A stretch of DNA of 64,000 bases from Sphingobacterium multivorum (GCF_039511225.1 NZ_CP154261.1:4092001-4156000), one strand, 5' to 3'. Shown: positions 47,600 to 57,843, numbered from the stretch's first letter. Numbers and translations: made by a program. Notes: generated from the letters alone by a model not told the origin.

Positions 47600-50500
47600 T
47601 TAGAATGTTACACTGACCCCAGCATTGAATGATTTAACAATCGGGAATGAAGTCCCCCCATCCATCTCAGGATCATAGAATTTCTTATTGAATTTACTGA
47701 TCACGAATAGGTTAGAACCCGACACATAAAACCGGATTTTATCCGCGTACTTTTTATACCAATGTTGTGGAAGGTTGTAGGCAATATTCAAAAATTTCAA
47801 ACGGACAAAACTGGCATCAGCCAACCAAAAATTACTTCCACTTGTGTTAACAGTCCTTACATCATCATTTGCACTATAGCGATAGGGCAACCAAGCGCCA
47901 GTATTTTCAGGACTCCAAGATTCATTCGCCCAAGGACGCCACATCCTGTTCCATTCTACACCGCCACTCAAATTATTAAACGACTTTTTATACCCCAATG
48001 AGCCGTTAAAGTTGGCTGTAATACTTAAGCCTTTCCAATCCGCGCCTAGGTTTAGTCCAAAGACTTTAGGATTATTGCTTTTATTCAATACCGTGATATC
48101 ATTCTCATTAATGGTATTATCACCATTAAAATCTTTGTAGGCAAATTGTCCAGGTTTAGGCGCATTACCCTTAAAATTATATCCTGGATGAGCAGCCAAC
48201 AACGCGTCAACATCGGCCTGTGTCCGAAGCATGTGATCTACCGTATAACCTGTAATCATATTTGCCGACCGACCGTTACCGATCAAATTCTGATAGTCAT
48301 AAGTTATATTTAAGTCTCGTATTGTATACCATGAATCACCATACGTAAAGTTTAAACCAACATTATAATTCAAATCTCCTGTCCTGTTAAAATAGTTTAA
48401 ACTAAGGTCTACACCATTCGCTTTCATTTCTCCATAATTGACTGATGGTAGCGGTCGGCTGAATGTTGGTGGAGTAGACTGGATTCTCGTGCTTAAAATA
48501 TCATAGGTACGCGTAGCCCAATATTCAGCTGTAGCATTGAAATGTTTCAAGAAACTAATATCAACACCGAAATTTTTGTTCAGATATTTTTCCCAGGTAA
48601 TATCTACATTTGGCAGAACATCATATCTTATGCCTGGATTAAGTGTCGGAGTTTCACCGAAAAAAGCACTGTTTCCAGTTACATATTTATCTTCATATTG
48701 CCAACGTTTGGCATTTGCATCATCCCTTCCTCCATTTGGATCAATTGCGACGAAATCATTACCTGTCAACCCGACTGATGCTCTTACTTTCAACGATTCA
48801 ATGCCATTTACATGACTAAAGAAATTTTCTTTAGAAATCACCCAAGCTGCAGAAACAGAAGGGAAAAATCCCCAGCGTTTATCTTTTGGAAAATTGGCCG
48901 ATCCATCATAACGATAGGCAAAATTAGCGACATATTTATCTGCATAATCGTAGGCAAATTGTCCGATATAGGATTTACGTCCCACTGTCGGCAGAAAGCC
49001 ATACGTGTTACTAATGCTCTTGGTAGGAGTACCATTTACAACTCCCGATCCCCCTGTAGAAGCCCACCATTGATCCGTCATATAGATTGGAAAACCATTG
49101 ATGCTTGCATTTATACCATCATAGCTTCTTTCCTGACGTTCGTAAACCAAAGCCGCATTCACATGATGTTTCCCAAAATCTCTTTCAAAATTCAGTTGCA
49201 AATTTGTCTGTTCCTCTTGATTCCAGGAAGCTAGTTTCTGTATACTTGGTGTGTGATAAGTAAGACGCTGCCCTACGATGGTATTCAAATCCCATATGAC
49301 AGGTTCTATCTGTGCTAATTGGTAATATGTAAAAGGGTGTGAATATATTTTCTGATTGCTGTTGTTGAAGGTTTTGATGTATCCTACTTTAGCACTTAAG
49401 CCTTCAAGAAATGGCATTTTATAGGTTAGATTCAAATTTGCTATCGCTTTCAAACTTTCCGATCTATTGTAGCCGGAGAGACCCTGTGCTTCACCAGATT
49501 TATTGGAAATCCAGAAATAATCTACAGGCAAACCGCTTGCCGTGAAGGAAGGCATATAAGGTTGCCATAGTAACAATTTAGGAAACATATCTCCAGACCA
49601 GTCGCCTTCAGGCGCATTAAATTTATTATTGTTTAAGCTTAAGCCTGCAAACACAGACAGGTTTTTGGTTAAATTTCCGGTGATATTACTTCTAACATTG
49701 TATTTTTTTTCGTTCGTGTTCTTGATAAAAGTTTCTTGATTTACATAAGAAGCTCCGATAAAATATTGGAGTTTGTCAGTACCGCCTGTCGCGCTTAAGT
49801 TATGCGTGGTGGTAGAAGGATTTACATAGACATCTTTTAAGTGGTCAAAACCATATCCCACACCGCCACCAAAATCTGTATCTTTAAAATAAGCTTTTGC
49901 AGTTTCAGTCCAAGGCGTATTTGCTGGTCCCCCTGCCTCGCCCCAGATTCTGTTTTGGATCTGTCCCCACTCCATAATATTGGTTAGTTCCATATTTTTC
50001 CCACGGACATCCTTTCCCGTATTGACAGAATAATTGATAGCTACTCGTCCAGCTTTACCACGCTTGGTCGTAACCAAGACAACCCCTGCACCTGCACGGG
50101 CACCGTATGCTGCTGTTGTGGCAGCATCTTTTAAAATAGAGATTTCTTCAATTTCATTGGGACTTAGATTATTGAACTCAGCGGCATCAATGGTTACTTT
50201 CCCATCAATAACGTAAAGTGTTGGTGAAGCGTTCCATGAACTTGCAGTTCTAATTTTGATGTTCGGTTGTTCTCCAGGCTTACCACTCGGTGTTGATACA
50301 TATAAACCGGCCATACGCCCCGCCAATAAATTTCCAACTGATGTCGTTGGAATCTCCGCATCTGTTTCCTTAAATTTAACAGAAGCCACCGATCCTGACA
50401 GAAGTCCTTTCTTTTGGGTTGTGTAACCAACAACTACCGTCTCATTTAACTCAATAGTAGATGCAACCATTTCAATAACAACACCTTGTTTAGCGGTTGT

Positions 50501-50761
50501 AATCAACTCTTTATAGCCGAGCATGGTTGTTTTGAGATTCGAACCATCCTTTACAGCAATGGTAAACTTACCACTAGCATCAGTTTTAACCGAATTATTA
50601 CCCTTCCCAACATGGGTAATAGTAGCACCAACAAGGGGAACTTTTGATTGGCAATCGACTACCGTACCCGATATTTTACTTTGAGAAAAAACAAGGTAGG
50701 ACTGCAGTAACATGAAGACAATTCCGAGCAACCGCAGATGCTTTTTGAAGATTTCTTTCAT
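47600..50761 (-). CDS. SusC/RagA TonB-dependent receptor without STN domain
   Basis: 1053-aa outer-membrane transporter. Signal peptide about 1-26, carboxypeptidase-regulatory-like domain (about 30-105), NETVVVGYTTQ box, plug with ILKDAATTAAYGARAGAGV, and a complete barrel ending in FNAGVSVTF. There is no STN domain and no sigma/anti-sigma pair next to it, so it probably does not signal by the FecR route. It lies downstream of the metallophosphoesterase, separated by a terminator and about 165 bp of leader. Confidence 0.96.
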   Translation of the reverse strand: MKEIFKKHLRLLGIVFMLLQSYLVFSQSKISGTVVDCQSKVPLVGATITHVGKGNNSVKTDASGKFTIAVKDGSNLKTTMLGYKELITTAKQGVVIEMVASTIELNETVVVGYTTQKKGLLSGSVASVKFKETDAEIPTTSVGNLLAGRMAGLYVSTPSGKPGEQPNIKIRTASSWNASPTLYVIDGKVTIDAAEFNNLSPNEIEEISILKDAATTAAYGARAGAGVVLVTTKRGKAGRVAINYSVNTGKDVRGKNMELTNIMEWGQIQNRIWGEAGGPANTPWTETAKAYFKDTDFGGGVGYGFDHLKDVYVNPSTTTHNLSATGGTDKLQYFIGASYVNQETFIKNTNEKKYNVRSNITGNLTKNLSVFAGLSLNNNKFNAPEGDWSGDMFPKLLLWQPYMPSFTASGLPVDYFWISNKSGEAQGLSGYNRSESLKAIANLNLTYKMPFLEGLSAKVGYIKTFNNSNQKIYSHPFTYYQLAQIEPVIWDLNTIVGQRLTYHTPSIQKLASWNQEEQTNLQLNFERDFGKHHVNAALVYERQERSYDGINASINGFPIYMTDQWWASTGGSGVVNGTPTKSISNTYGFLPTVGRKSYIGQFAYDYADKYVANFAYRYDGSANFPKDKRWGFFPSVSAAWVISKENFFSHVNGIESLKVRASVGLTGNDFVAIDPNGGRDDANAKRWQYEDKYVTGNSAFFGETPTLNPGIRYDVLPNVDITWEKYLNKNFGVDISFLKHFNATAEYWATRTYDILSTRIQSTPPTFSRPLPSVNYGEMKANGVDLSLNYFNRTGDLNYNVGLNFTYGDSWYTIRDLNITYDYQNLIGNGRSANMITGYTVDHMLRTQADVDALLAAHPGYNFKGNAPKPGQFAYKDFNGDNTINENDITVLNKSNNPKVFGLNLGADWKGLSITANFNGSLGYKKSFNNLSGGVEWNRMWRPWANESWSPENTGAWLPYRYSANDDVRTVNTSGSNFWLADASFVRLKFLNIAYNLPQHWYKKYADKIRFYVSGSNLFVISKFNKKFYDPEMDGGTSFPIVKSFNAGVSVTF

Positions 50762-50926
50762 AATTTTTAGTTTTTGGTTTAAAGGAGCATATTTATAAGA
50801 TGTCCATCACAAGCAAAGAAAGGCTGATTCTCTTTTCTAAACCACGCTAATCTTATCAAAGACCTATGTTATTTTTACTTATGATAGCGCATATTACAGT
50901 CGGATTTTTGCCGCTATTGCAAAAAA

Positions 50927-50955
50927 CGCCCGCCACACATTGAAGTGGGCGGGCG
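50927..50955 (-). terminator. Intrinsic terminator after the metallophosphoesterase
   Basis: GC-rich stem (CGCCCGCCAC with GTGGGCGGGCG, one bulged G) 36 bp past the gene's stop. On the minus strand it is followed by TTTTTT. It separates the two susCD transcripts. Confidence 0.8.
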
Positions 50956-50991
50956 ATCCTTTTAAACTACCTACCTAATATGATCATCTTT

Positions 50992-51840
50992 TTATTTTCC
51001 TTTCACTGTCCAGCCGTAATCAATGTATTCCCATTTAAACTGGTCGCCGTTGATATCAACCTTTAAATATCCTTCCTGAGTACCGTTGAAGGCTCCGCCC
51101 CACCAACTCGCACAGATCGCTCCTGCAGTAATGAATTGTACACCTTTCACCTTGATTTCTTCATAGAGATGCTGGTGTCCTTGCAAAACAAGCTTCAGAT
51201 TGTGACCTGTAAATAGATCCAAAATCGCTTTTTGGTTGGTAAATGTATCTGCATCCGTATAGTGTCCATCCAATACAGGATAATACAAAGACAAGAACGG
51301 TACGTGTGCAACAACAACAATCGGTTGCGTTTTTGGGGTTTCATCAAGCACCTGTTTCAGCCAGGCCTGCTGCTCATCACTCACACAATACTTGCCATTG
51401 CATATTTCCGTAGAATTTAACACAATAAAACGCCAGCCCTTATGTACAAAGCTGTGGTAGCTCTTTCCAAAAACCGATTCGAAAAGTCCAGCTCCATCTT
51501 TTCCGTCATAATGCCAGAAACGATCGTGATTGCCAATGGCATAATACCACTTCAATTTGGAAGCATCCACTTGATCCTTATACTTTTGAAACATGCTCTT
51601 CGCTAAAGGCAACTGTTCTGCCTTATAAGCGTCTACATCCACATTGTCGCCACCGTTTAGGACGAAGTCTACTTTTTTGCTTTTGGCATTTTGAATTGCT
51701 TTATCAAGACCTTCAAAACAATGTGTTTCTGCACTGGTGTTAAGGTGTAAATCGGTAAAAAACGCGAATGAAAATTTCTGTTGAGCATGTACTAAGACTG
51801 TTGTAACGAACAGACTTATCGTTAAAAAAAATGATTTCAT
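50992..51840 (-). CDS. Exported calcineurin-like metallophosphoesterase
   Basis: 282 aa, signal peptide 1-19, then a single metallophosphoesterase domain with all metal motifs intact: FFTDLHLN (DxH), LNGGDNVD, AIGNHDRFWH, VVVAHVPFLSLY and LQGHQHLYE. A two-metal centre acting on phosphoesters in the periplasm or at the surface is expected. It lies 23 bp after a susD stop, so it belongs to the upstream susC-susD transcript and ends at a strong terminator. The substrate is unknown; removal of phosphate from a glycan or glycolipid ligand of that SusCD pair is one possibility. Confidence 0.92.
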   Translation of the reverse strand: MKSFFLTISLFVTTVLVHAQQKFSFAFFTDLHLNTSAETHCFEGLDKAIQNAKSKKVDFVLNGGDNVDVDAYKAEQLPLAKSMFQKYKDQVDASKLKWYYAIGNHDRFWHYDGKDGAGLFESVFGKSYHSFVHKGWRFIVLNSTEICNGKYCVSDEQQAWLKQVLDETPKTQPIVVVAHVPFLSLYYPVLDGHYTDADTFTNQKAILDLFTGHNLKLVLQGHQHLYEEIKVKGVQFITAGAICASWWGGAFNGTQEGYLKVDINGDQFKWEYIDYGWTVKGK

Positions 51841-51863
51841 GTATATTGTATGTTATTTATATG

Positions 51864-53672
51864 TTACTTCCAACCAAATACCTGTTTAAGATTTGGATTG
51901 AGAATGATCTGTTTTGCAGGAACCGGACGATAATAATACATCGGTTCTACAAATCTACGGACATTGACATCTGTTACCATTGTTCCACCATTGACACCAT
52001 TTTTAAGATAAACACCAGCATTACCACCAAAATTTCCAATGGTATAGTAGACAAGTGGTACGCCAAGTGAATTCTTTTCTCGATCGGTAGGAATGGTCTG
52101 TCCATCAGGAATCAATTTGATATCGGCAACGCCATCCCCTGTCATGTCGTAATTACCTACTCCGGGGAAATACATGCCTTCTGGAATACGTTCAAGCAGT
52201 TTACCTGCATTCCAGCGCATAAGGTCATCATAACGTGAATTCTCAAAAGCAAACTCCACACGTCGCTCGCGTCTGATTTCAAAAATCACACCCCGGAATG
52301 CTCCCTTCACATTCGGGTAATCTGCGGCCAATTTAGGATCAGGGTTCGCATTTGCTACATCCATTTTTAGATCGGGCATCCCTACTCTTCTTCGCAACAG
52401 ATTAACAGACTTGTCGAGATCAGCTTGTGTCAACGTTCCTAGTTCAGCCTTTGCTTCAGCATACATCAATAGAACCTCAGCGTAACGGTGCACTGGAAAA
52501 TCAACTCCGTTCATAATAATTTGATCGGATGAATTGACATAGCCTTTCAACTGGTGATAGCCCGAAAAGTTTTTGTTCAGCTTTTGCACATAATTTGATT
52601 TATCAGGCTGTCTCAGCCATTGCGGATATACCAACGTTTGCATCAGACGAGGATCACGATTTTCAAATTCCTGAACATACAGTTTCTTATCATAATTAGG
52701 AACGTCCGTAAAACGTGAACCATCTTTCATCAAATAAGTCTGTATCAAATCCCGTGAAGGTGACTGTTCATAATCACCAAAAACATAACCGTTAAGCGCC
52801 TGTCCCCTATTTTTGTTTTGATCAAAAGCATTCAATAAGATCACTTCTTTATTTTGGGAAAGATCTTGTGATTCAAATAATGCAGCATAGTCTTCGTTCG
52901 GCTTTCCGGTAGAATATATACTATATTTATTGGTAGCGATGATTTGTGAAGTTGCTTTCTCTACAATGTCAAAGTAATTCTTCGCCGTTTTGTCCAAATT
53001 TAACTCATTGTGATACAACCGATAGGTTCCTTCATGCAATGCAATCTTAGCCTGCATCAACAATACAGCATCTCGACCTGGTGTTCCAAGCGCGACTTGT
53101 TCTTTAACATTTTTTGTTGCGAAGTCCAAATCTGCCATGATGCTATCGACAACTAATGTACGAGGCGATTGCCCATCACGTAGAGCTTCGTCACTTGGGG
53201 TTAATGTTTTGCTGTACCACGGCACATCCGAATACTGCTTTACCATACCATGGTAAAAAATAGCGCGATAGTAACGTGCCAAACCTGCATAATGGTTTTT
53301 AACATCCCCTGCTACATTCGCACGCTGATAGTTTTCTAAGAAGTAGTTTATTGTGCGTAAACGTCCCCAAGACCAATCCCCTCCAGCTGTTTCTGACGTT
53401 GGCTCTGTTTTGCTGGTCATCATTGTCTTAAGCGTTACGGCGGCTGTTGTCGCCGCATTATCTGAACTCTGATCTCCCACATAAGTCCAACGATCGTTCA
53501 TACTCAACATCCCATTGATATACAGCGAAAGATCTTCTTCGGTATTAAAGAAAACCTCAGGTGTGATCGAAGTTTGGGGAAAGCGATCCAGAAAATCTTT
53601 CTGGCAAGCCGCCATGGTTAATATAAAACCACCGCTTATAAGTCCTAATATTATTTTTGATTTGACATTCAT
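51864..53672 (-). CDS. SusD/RagB family glycan-binding lipoprotein
   Basis: 602-aa surface lipoprotein. Lipobox MAAC (Cys about 23) followed by QKDFLDRFPQTSITPEVFFNTEEDL. Characteristic segments: LARYYRAIFYHGMVKQYSDVPWY, HRYAEVLLMYAEAKAELG and RRERRVEFAFENSRYDDLMRW. It sits 19 bp after its susC partner and 23 bp before the metallophosphoesterase. Confidence 0.96.
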   Translation of the reverse strand: MNVKSKIILGLISGGFILTMAACQKDFLDRFPQTSITPEVFFNTEEDLSLYINGMLSMNDRWTYVGDQSSDNAATTAAVTLKTMMTSKTEPTSETAGGDWSWGRLRTINYFLENYQRANVAGDVKNHYAGLARYYRAIFYHGMVKQYSDVPWYSKTLTPSDEALRDGQSPRTLVVDSIMADLDFATKNVKEQVALGTPGRDAVLLMQAKIALHEGTYRLYHNELNLDKTAKNYFDIVEKATSQIIATNKYSIYSTGKPNEDYAALFESQDLSQNKEVILLNAFDQNKNRGQALNGYVFGDYEQSPSRDLIQTYLMKDGSRFTDVPNYDKKLYVQEFENRDPRLMQTLVYPQWLRQPDKSNYVQKLNKNFSGYHQLKGYVNSSDQIIMNGVDFPVHRYAEVLLMYAEAKAELGTLTQADLDKSVNLLRRRVGMPDLKMDVANANPDPKLAADYPNVKGAFRGVIFEIRRERRVEFAFENSRYDDLMRWNAGKLLERIPEGMYFPGVGNYDMTGDGVADIKLIPDGQTIPTDREKNSLGVPLVYYTIGNFGGNAGVYLKNGVNGGTMVTDVNVRRFVEPMYYYRPVPAKQIILNPNLKQVFGWK

Positions 53673-53691
53673 CTCTGTGTACTGCTAATTG

Positions 53692-56600
53692 TTAAAAATC
53701 TAAGTTTAAACCAACGGAAAACTTACGTTGGAATGGATAAGCCCAGGCACTACCATCGGTTCCATTGTTGATCGCTTCGGGATCCACATATTTTTTGATC
53801 TGTGAGAATTCAAATAGATTCTCTCCCGAAAAGAAAATACGCAAACGTTGAATTTTCCATTTTTCCAGCAACTCATGCGGCAAGGTATACCCCAAAGTGA
53901 CGTTCTTCAAACGCAGATAAGAGCCATTCAACATATACTGTGTATTGGGAATAGCCAATCCTTTTCCGTCATTGACATCGGCCAACCAAGATTGCAATAC
54001 CGGATAGCGTGCATCATGATTAGCATCCGCCAAGCCAGCATTCAAGTACGCCTGGGAGTGTTTTGCTCGTTCTTCTGGTGTATCACTGGTTTCTCTATAA
54101 AAATCCAAATGCCATGGGTATATATTTGCATAAGGTTGCTGATAAGGACCCCAGAACAAATAATGCCGTGGATAGAAATCTCGTTTCAATACACCCTGTA
54201 GAAATACCGAAGCGTCAAATCCACCCCAATTCATGTTGAGGTTAAAACCGATACGGTAGCGATCAGCAGAATTACCAATCACCTGAAGATCTTTCAAATT
54301 CGTTTCGGTCAACCCTCTTTCAATTTTACCATTTCCGTCGATATCCTTAAATTTTGGCCAACCATTCACAATATTTAAAGCTCCCCAAGGTACTATGCCT
54401 GATTCATCCAGTGCTTTGATTTCATCGGCACTTTTAAACAGTCCATCACCCTGCAAGCCATAGATTGTACCGAACTCATATCCATTGAAATATGTCGACA
54501 GCAGACGTTCATCGTTTTTGAATTTTGTAATCTTAGCACGGGAATCAGACAAAACAACCTTCGCATCAAAAGAAAAAGGCTTATTGGCTAATTCAAATTG
54601 ATCCTTATAAGTCACTGAAAGCTCCCAACCCTTTGTACGCAAATCAGCTGCATTCTGCCTTGGTACGCTTGTCCCCAGTACACCTGGAAGCTCCCGTCCG
54701 GCGGTCAACATACCGGTTGTATTACGGATGTAATTATCGTAGCCTACAAAAAACTTATCATTGAAGAGCCCCAAATCAGCTCCAAAGTTTAAAGTAGACA
54801 CATTTTCCCAGGTATATGAGTTTGGATCAATTGTCAGCGGAGGCGCCCCATTCACGACATATTGTTGATTTCCATTAATAAGGTAGCCTGAAAGGCTGGT
54901 TCCCATCGTCTGGATATAAGAGAAGTCGCCTACATTTTGATTTCCCAAACTACCGTATGACGCTCTTAACTTTAGATTGGATACTTTCGGTTTTAATGAT
55001 TCGAAAAAGGATTCATTGCTAACGATCCAAGCCCCTGAAACGGACGGAAAAAATCCCCAGCGACTTGCTTTAGGAAAACGGGAAGAACCGTCGTAACGTC
55101 CTGTACCTTCCAAGATATAACGCTCATTAAAAGTATAATTCAATCGTCCAAAATAGCTTCGCGTCGCATAGGAACTATAACCAGCATTGAGTGTCATTTC
55201 TCCCGTAGTCAATCCCAAATAAGGTAAAGTAGAAGAAATTAGATTATTTCGGTTGACATAAGTGGATGAATAAATATACTCTTCTTGGTTATACCCCACC
55301 ATTGCACCAAAATTATGTTTGCCAATTGTTTTGTTGTAATTCGCATATAGATTAAATACCGTATTTTTCATATCGGCTCGGGATTCATTCACATAGCCGG
55401 TTCCTCCCTCTTCACGGATATCATTCGGACCAAAACCAATCTTGAATTTTTTAGCATAACCATTGCCTTTGTAGTATTCTCTTTTAACACTTGCATCGCC
55501 AGATATTTTTAGATCGCCATTTAAAAATGTGCCTGTCGCATTGAACGTATTTTGGAAACCAAACGTGTCACCATTGCTTTTTCCACCGTCAGATAGACGA
55601 GCAGCCAATCGTCCTGCATCCGTATTTGCCCAAGTGCCATCCGGATTTTTCGCAACCTGAATAGGCGTTAAATAATAGATATCGGTTAAACTTGCCGCCG
55701 GACTTTCACGATGTGTATTATATAAGCTAGTGTTATTATCCAATTGCAACCATTTGAATGGAGCAATATTTATCCGTCCACGTAGGCCTTTACGTGTCCA
55801 ATAGTCGGCTGCCAATTTACTTAAACCATTTTCCTTCGTATAGTCGCCGGACAAATAATATTTAAAAGGAAGTTCATTCACCTTCGCTCCACCTGAAAAA
55901 GTCAAATTGTAGGACTGCGAATGTGCTGCGTTGTTTAGAAAGTACTTATTCCAATTGTTGTTTCCCATATAAGCCCAACGCTTTGGATCTTTAGGATCTA
56001 TACGTACATCTTCCAAACTGGGATTATCAGAACGTTCCTTTGCCCACTGGTAGTGTTCATCGCTATAATTGACGTAGTCCCAAGGGGTATTATTTGTCGA
56101 TAATTCCAAAAGTTTAGAGAAGATATACGGATCAGTGACGGGATCAGGCATTTCAGTTGGTTTTCCCCAAGCCGAATTTGTATTAAAAGAAACGGATTGT
56201 TTTCCTAGTTTTCCCGATTTAGTGGTAATCAAAATTACACCATAGGTCGCTCTGGCACCATAAATCGCTGATGAAGCTGCATCACGTAAGACCGTGTAAG
56301 ATTCAATATCAGTGGGATTTAGGCGAATTAAATCGTTAGCATCAGTAGCTGGAATACCATCAATTACAAACAAAGGTGATCCACCATTAATGGAAGTTGT
56401 TCCACGAATATTAATATTTGGGATTCCCCCAGGTGTACCATTACCGTAGGTAATATTTAAGCCAGGGCTTACCCCTTGTAGACCTTGCATCACATTAGAA
56501 ATAGGCCTAGATTCCAAGACTTTGCCCGATATCTGATCTACTGCACCTGTAAGGTTCTTCTTTTGCTTTGTACCAAACCCAACCACAACAACCTCGTCCA

Positions 56601-56946
56601 AATTAGCCAAATCCTCCTCTAACTGTACATTCAGTTCTTTCTGCCCTTCATAGGTTAGCTCTATGCTTTTGTAACCGACCGAAGTAAATAGCAACACCTG
56701 ATTTTTTTTGAGTTTATTCAACTCGTAGGTCCCTTTATTTGAAGTAGACATTACCGAATTCGGTGCACCTTTAATGGAAACTGTCACCCCTCGAATGGGC
56801 TCTCCTTTTCGGTCCGTCACCTTACCATGCGTTTCAAGTTCCTGCGCTTGGACCACACCCGCAAGACAAACAGCTCCAACTACCAGCCCGAGCCGATACC
56901 TGAAATTGCGATTCCTCCCTAAGGATTGAAATTGTTGTTTTTTCAT
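53692..56946 (-). CDS. SusC/RagA TonB-dependent receptor without STN domain
   Basis: 1084-aa outer-membrane transporter. The long N-region contains the signal (LGLVVGAVCLAGVVQAQ, to about residue 35). A carboxypeptidase-regulatory-like domain (about 38-115) is followed by DEVVVVGFGTKQ, a plug with VLRDAASSAIYGARATYGV and a full barrel ending in FSVGLNLDF. There is no STN domain and no sigma or HTCS gene adjacent, so control is probably by the gap upstream (56947-57843) or by a distant regulator. It is first of the susC-susD-phosphoesterase transcript. Confidence 0.96.
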   Translation of the reverse strand: MKKQQFQSLGRNRNFRYRLGLVVGAVCLAGVVQAQELETHGKVTDRKGEPIRGVTVSIKGAPNSVMSTSNKGTYELNKLKKNQVLLFTSVGYKSIELTYEGQKELNVQLEEDLANLDEVVVVGFGTKQKKNLTGAVDQISGKVLESRPISNVMQGLQGVSPGLNITYGNGTPGGIPNINIRGTTSINGGSPLFVIDGIPATDANDLIRLNPTDIESYTVLRDAASSAIYGARATYGVILITTKSGKLGKQSVSFNTNSAWGKPTEMPDPVTDPYIFSKLLELSTNNTPWDYVNYSDEHYQWAKERSDNPSLEDVRIDPKDPKRWAYMGNNNWNKYFLNNAAHSQSYNLTFSGGAKVNELPFKYYLSGDYTKENGLSKLAADYWTRKGLRGRINIAPFKWLQLDNNTSLYNTHRESPAASLTDIYYLTPIQVAKNPDGTWANTDAGRLAARLSDGGKSNGDTFGFQNTFNATGTFLNGDLKISGDASVKREYYKGNGYAKKFKIGFGPNDIREEGGTGYVNESRADMKNTVFNLYANYNKTIGKHNFGAMVGYNQEEYIYSSTYVNRNNLISSTLPYLGLTTGEMTLNAGYSSYATRSYFGRLNYTFNERYILEGTGRYDGSSRFPKASRWGFFPSVSGAWIVSNESFFESLKPKVSNLKLRASYGSLGNQNVGDFSYIQTMGTSLSGYLINGNQQYVVNGAPPLTIDPNSYTWENVSTLNFGADLGLFNDKFFVGYDNYIRNTTGMLTAGRELPGVLGTSVPRQNAADLRTKGWELSVTYKDQFELANKPFSFDAKVVLSDSRAKITKFKNDERLLSTYFNGYEFGTIYGLQGDGLFKSADEIKALDESGIVPWGALNIVNGWPKFKDIDGNGKIERGLTETNLKDLQVIGNSADRYRIGFNLNMNWGGFDASVFLQGVLKRDFYPRHYLFWGPYQQPYANIYPWHLDFYRETSDTPEERAKHSQAYLNAGLADANHDARYPVLQSWLADVNDGKGLAIPNTQYMLNGSYLRLKNVTLGYTLPHELLEKWKIQRLRIFFSGENLFEFSQIKKYVDPEAINNGTDGSAWAYPFQRKFSVGLNLDF

Positions 56947-57392
56947 AAATATTTGTTATTATTAATTGAAGAGCAAAATAAATGTACTAATATTAAATTA
57001 ATATTAATCAAAGGTTATATATTGGTTTAAATTTAGTTTTTTACAGGTTATATTTGATAGGTCCCACCTCGGGTCTACCGTCCTTCATTGAATAGACGAC
57101 TGAAGGACTGGCATCCCTAATCCGTTTGTCTATTTTTTTCAATATGTTATGTGATACATAAAAGCGTCCCACGACACTATTCAAAAAAATAGATGAACTA
57201 TGTGCATTCGTTTCCCAAAAAAGCTGCCCGGTTATGTGTTGAAGACCGATTTATGATGATTTTAACGGTAGAATTTATAGCCCGGAATACAGGCTTTCAG
57301 GACGACAAAAGGTTAAGTAAAAATATCAGGACTTTGTTGTTAAAATTACTTGGAGGTATTTTAGGATCGCGGAGAAGGTGAAAAACAATAAA

Positions 57393-57428
57393 AAAACACC
57401 CGAAAGCATGGGGTACTCCGGGTGTTTT
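57393..57428. terminator. Intrinsic terminator without an obvious gene
   Basis: Stem AAAACACCCG / CGGGTGTTTT (10 bp) with A-rich 5' and T-rich 3' flanks, able to work on both strands. No annotated gene ends beside it; the nearest frame is the unsupported 62-codon one ending at 57381. Confidence 0.65.
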
Positions 57429-57586
57429 AGCCATATTATTAACCTATTTTATGAAAAGTGCCCTTGAATGGGCAACACTAAAATAGAAAATAACTTTGTA
57501 TAAACAAAATAAAATTTAAAAAAATCATTTTTTATAAATCACTAAACCGGTTAAACATGGAAATTTAGCAGCACGGCTAAAGGATT

Positions 57587-57779
57587 TCAAGTTCCCTTTT
57601 TGTCTAGGAACAAGTTAAAATCAAATTAATATTATCTTAATATATTATAGGGATATTACAGGGGGTTAACAGGGGTATAACAGGGGGTTAGTAGGGGTAA
57701 ATCCCCTACTAACCCCCTGTTAATACGCTGTAAAAAGATTGTTATTTCCCTATTAATTGGGGATATGAAGGGAACTTGA
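57587..57779. repeat. 193-bp element bounded by 12-bp inverted repeats, with 11-bp G-rich tandem repeats
   Basis: The ends TCAAGTTCCCTT (57587-57598) and AAGGGAACTTGA (57768-57779) are perfect inverted repeats. Inside, about four 11-bp units of the form AGGGGGTTAAC run from 57660 to 57703, giving four runs of four or five G at regular spacing. The last two units pair with CCCCTACTAACCCCCTGTTA (57703-57722) as a perfect 20-bp stem with a 5-nt loop. No target-site duplication was seen. Confidence 0.6.
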
Positions 57780-57843
57780 TGCATCCCTTCGCTATCCTTG
57801 TGAGATTTTGTTTAATTTTAAATCGATCAAGTAACTGTTAGCT

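Larger units (their letters stand above)
56947..57843. other. 897-bp intergenic region with palindromes and an isolated terminator
   Basis: No gene can be supported here. A 62-codon plus-strand frame (57193-57381) has no recognisable similarity, but an intrinsic terminator follows it after 11 bp. Other contents: a small stem GTCCTTCA/TGAAGGAC (57080-57108), the 57393-57428 terminator, and an inverted-repeat-bounded element at 57587-57779 described separately. The leader of the minus-strand susC is very AT-rich. Confidence 0.6.

Noticed and set aside
57193..57381. 62-codon plus-strand frame as a coding gene
   Set aside because: No domain, no similarity I can recognise and no convincing ribosome binding context; kept only as part of the orphan-terminator observation.
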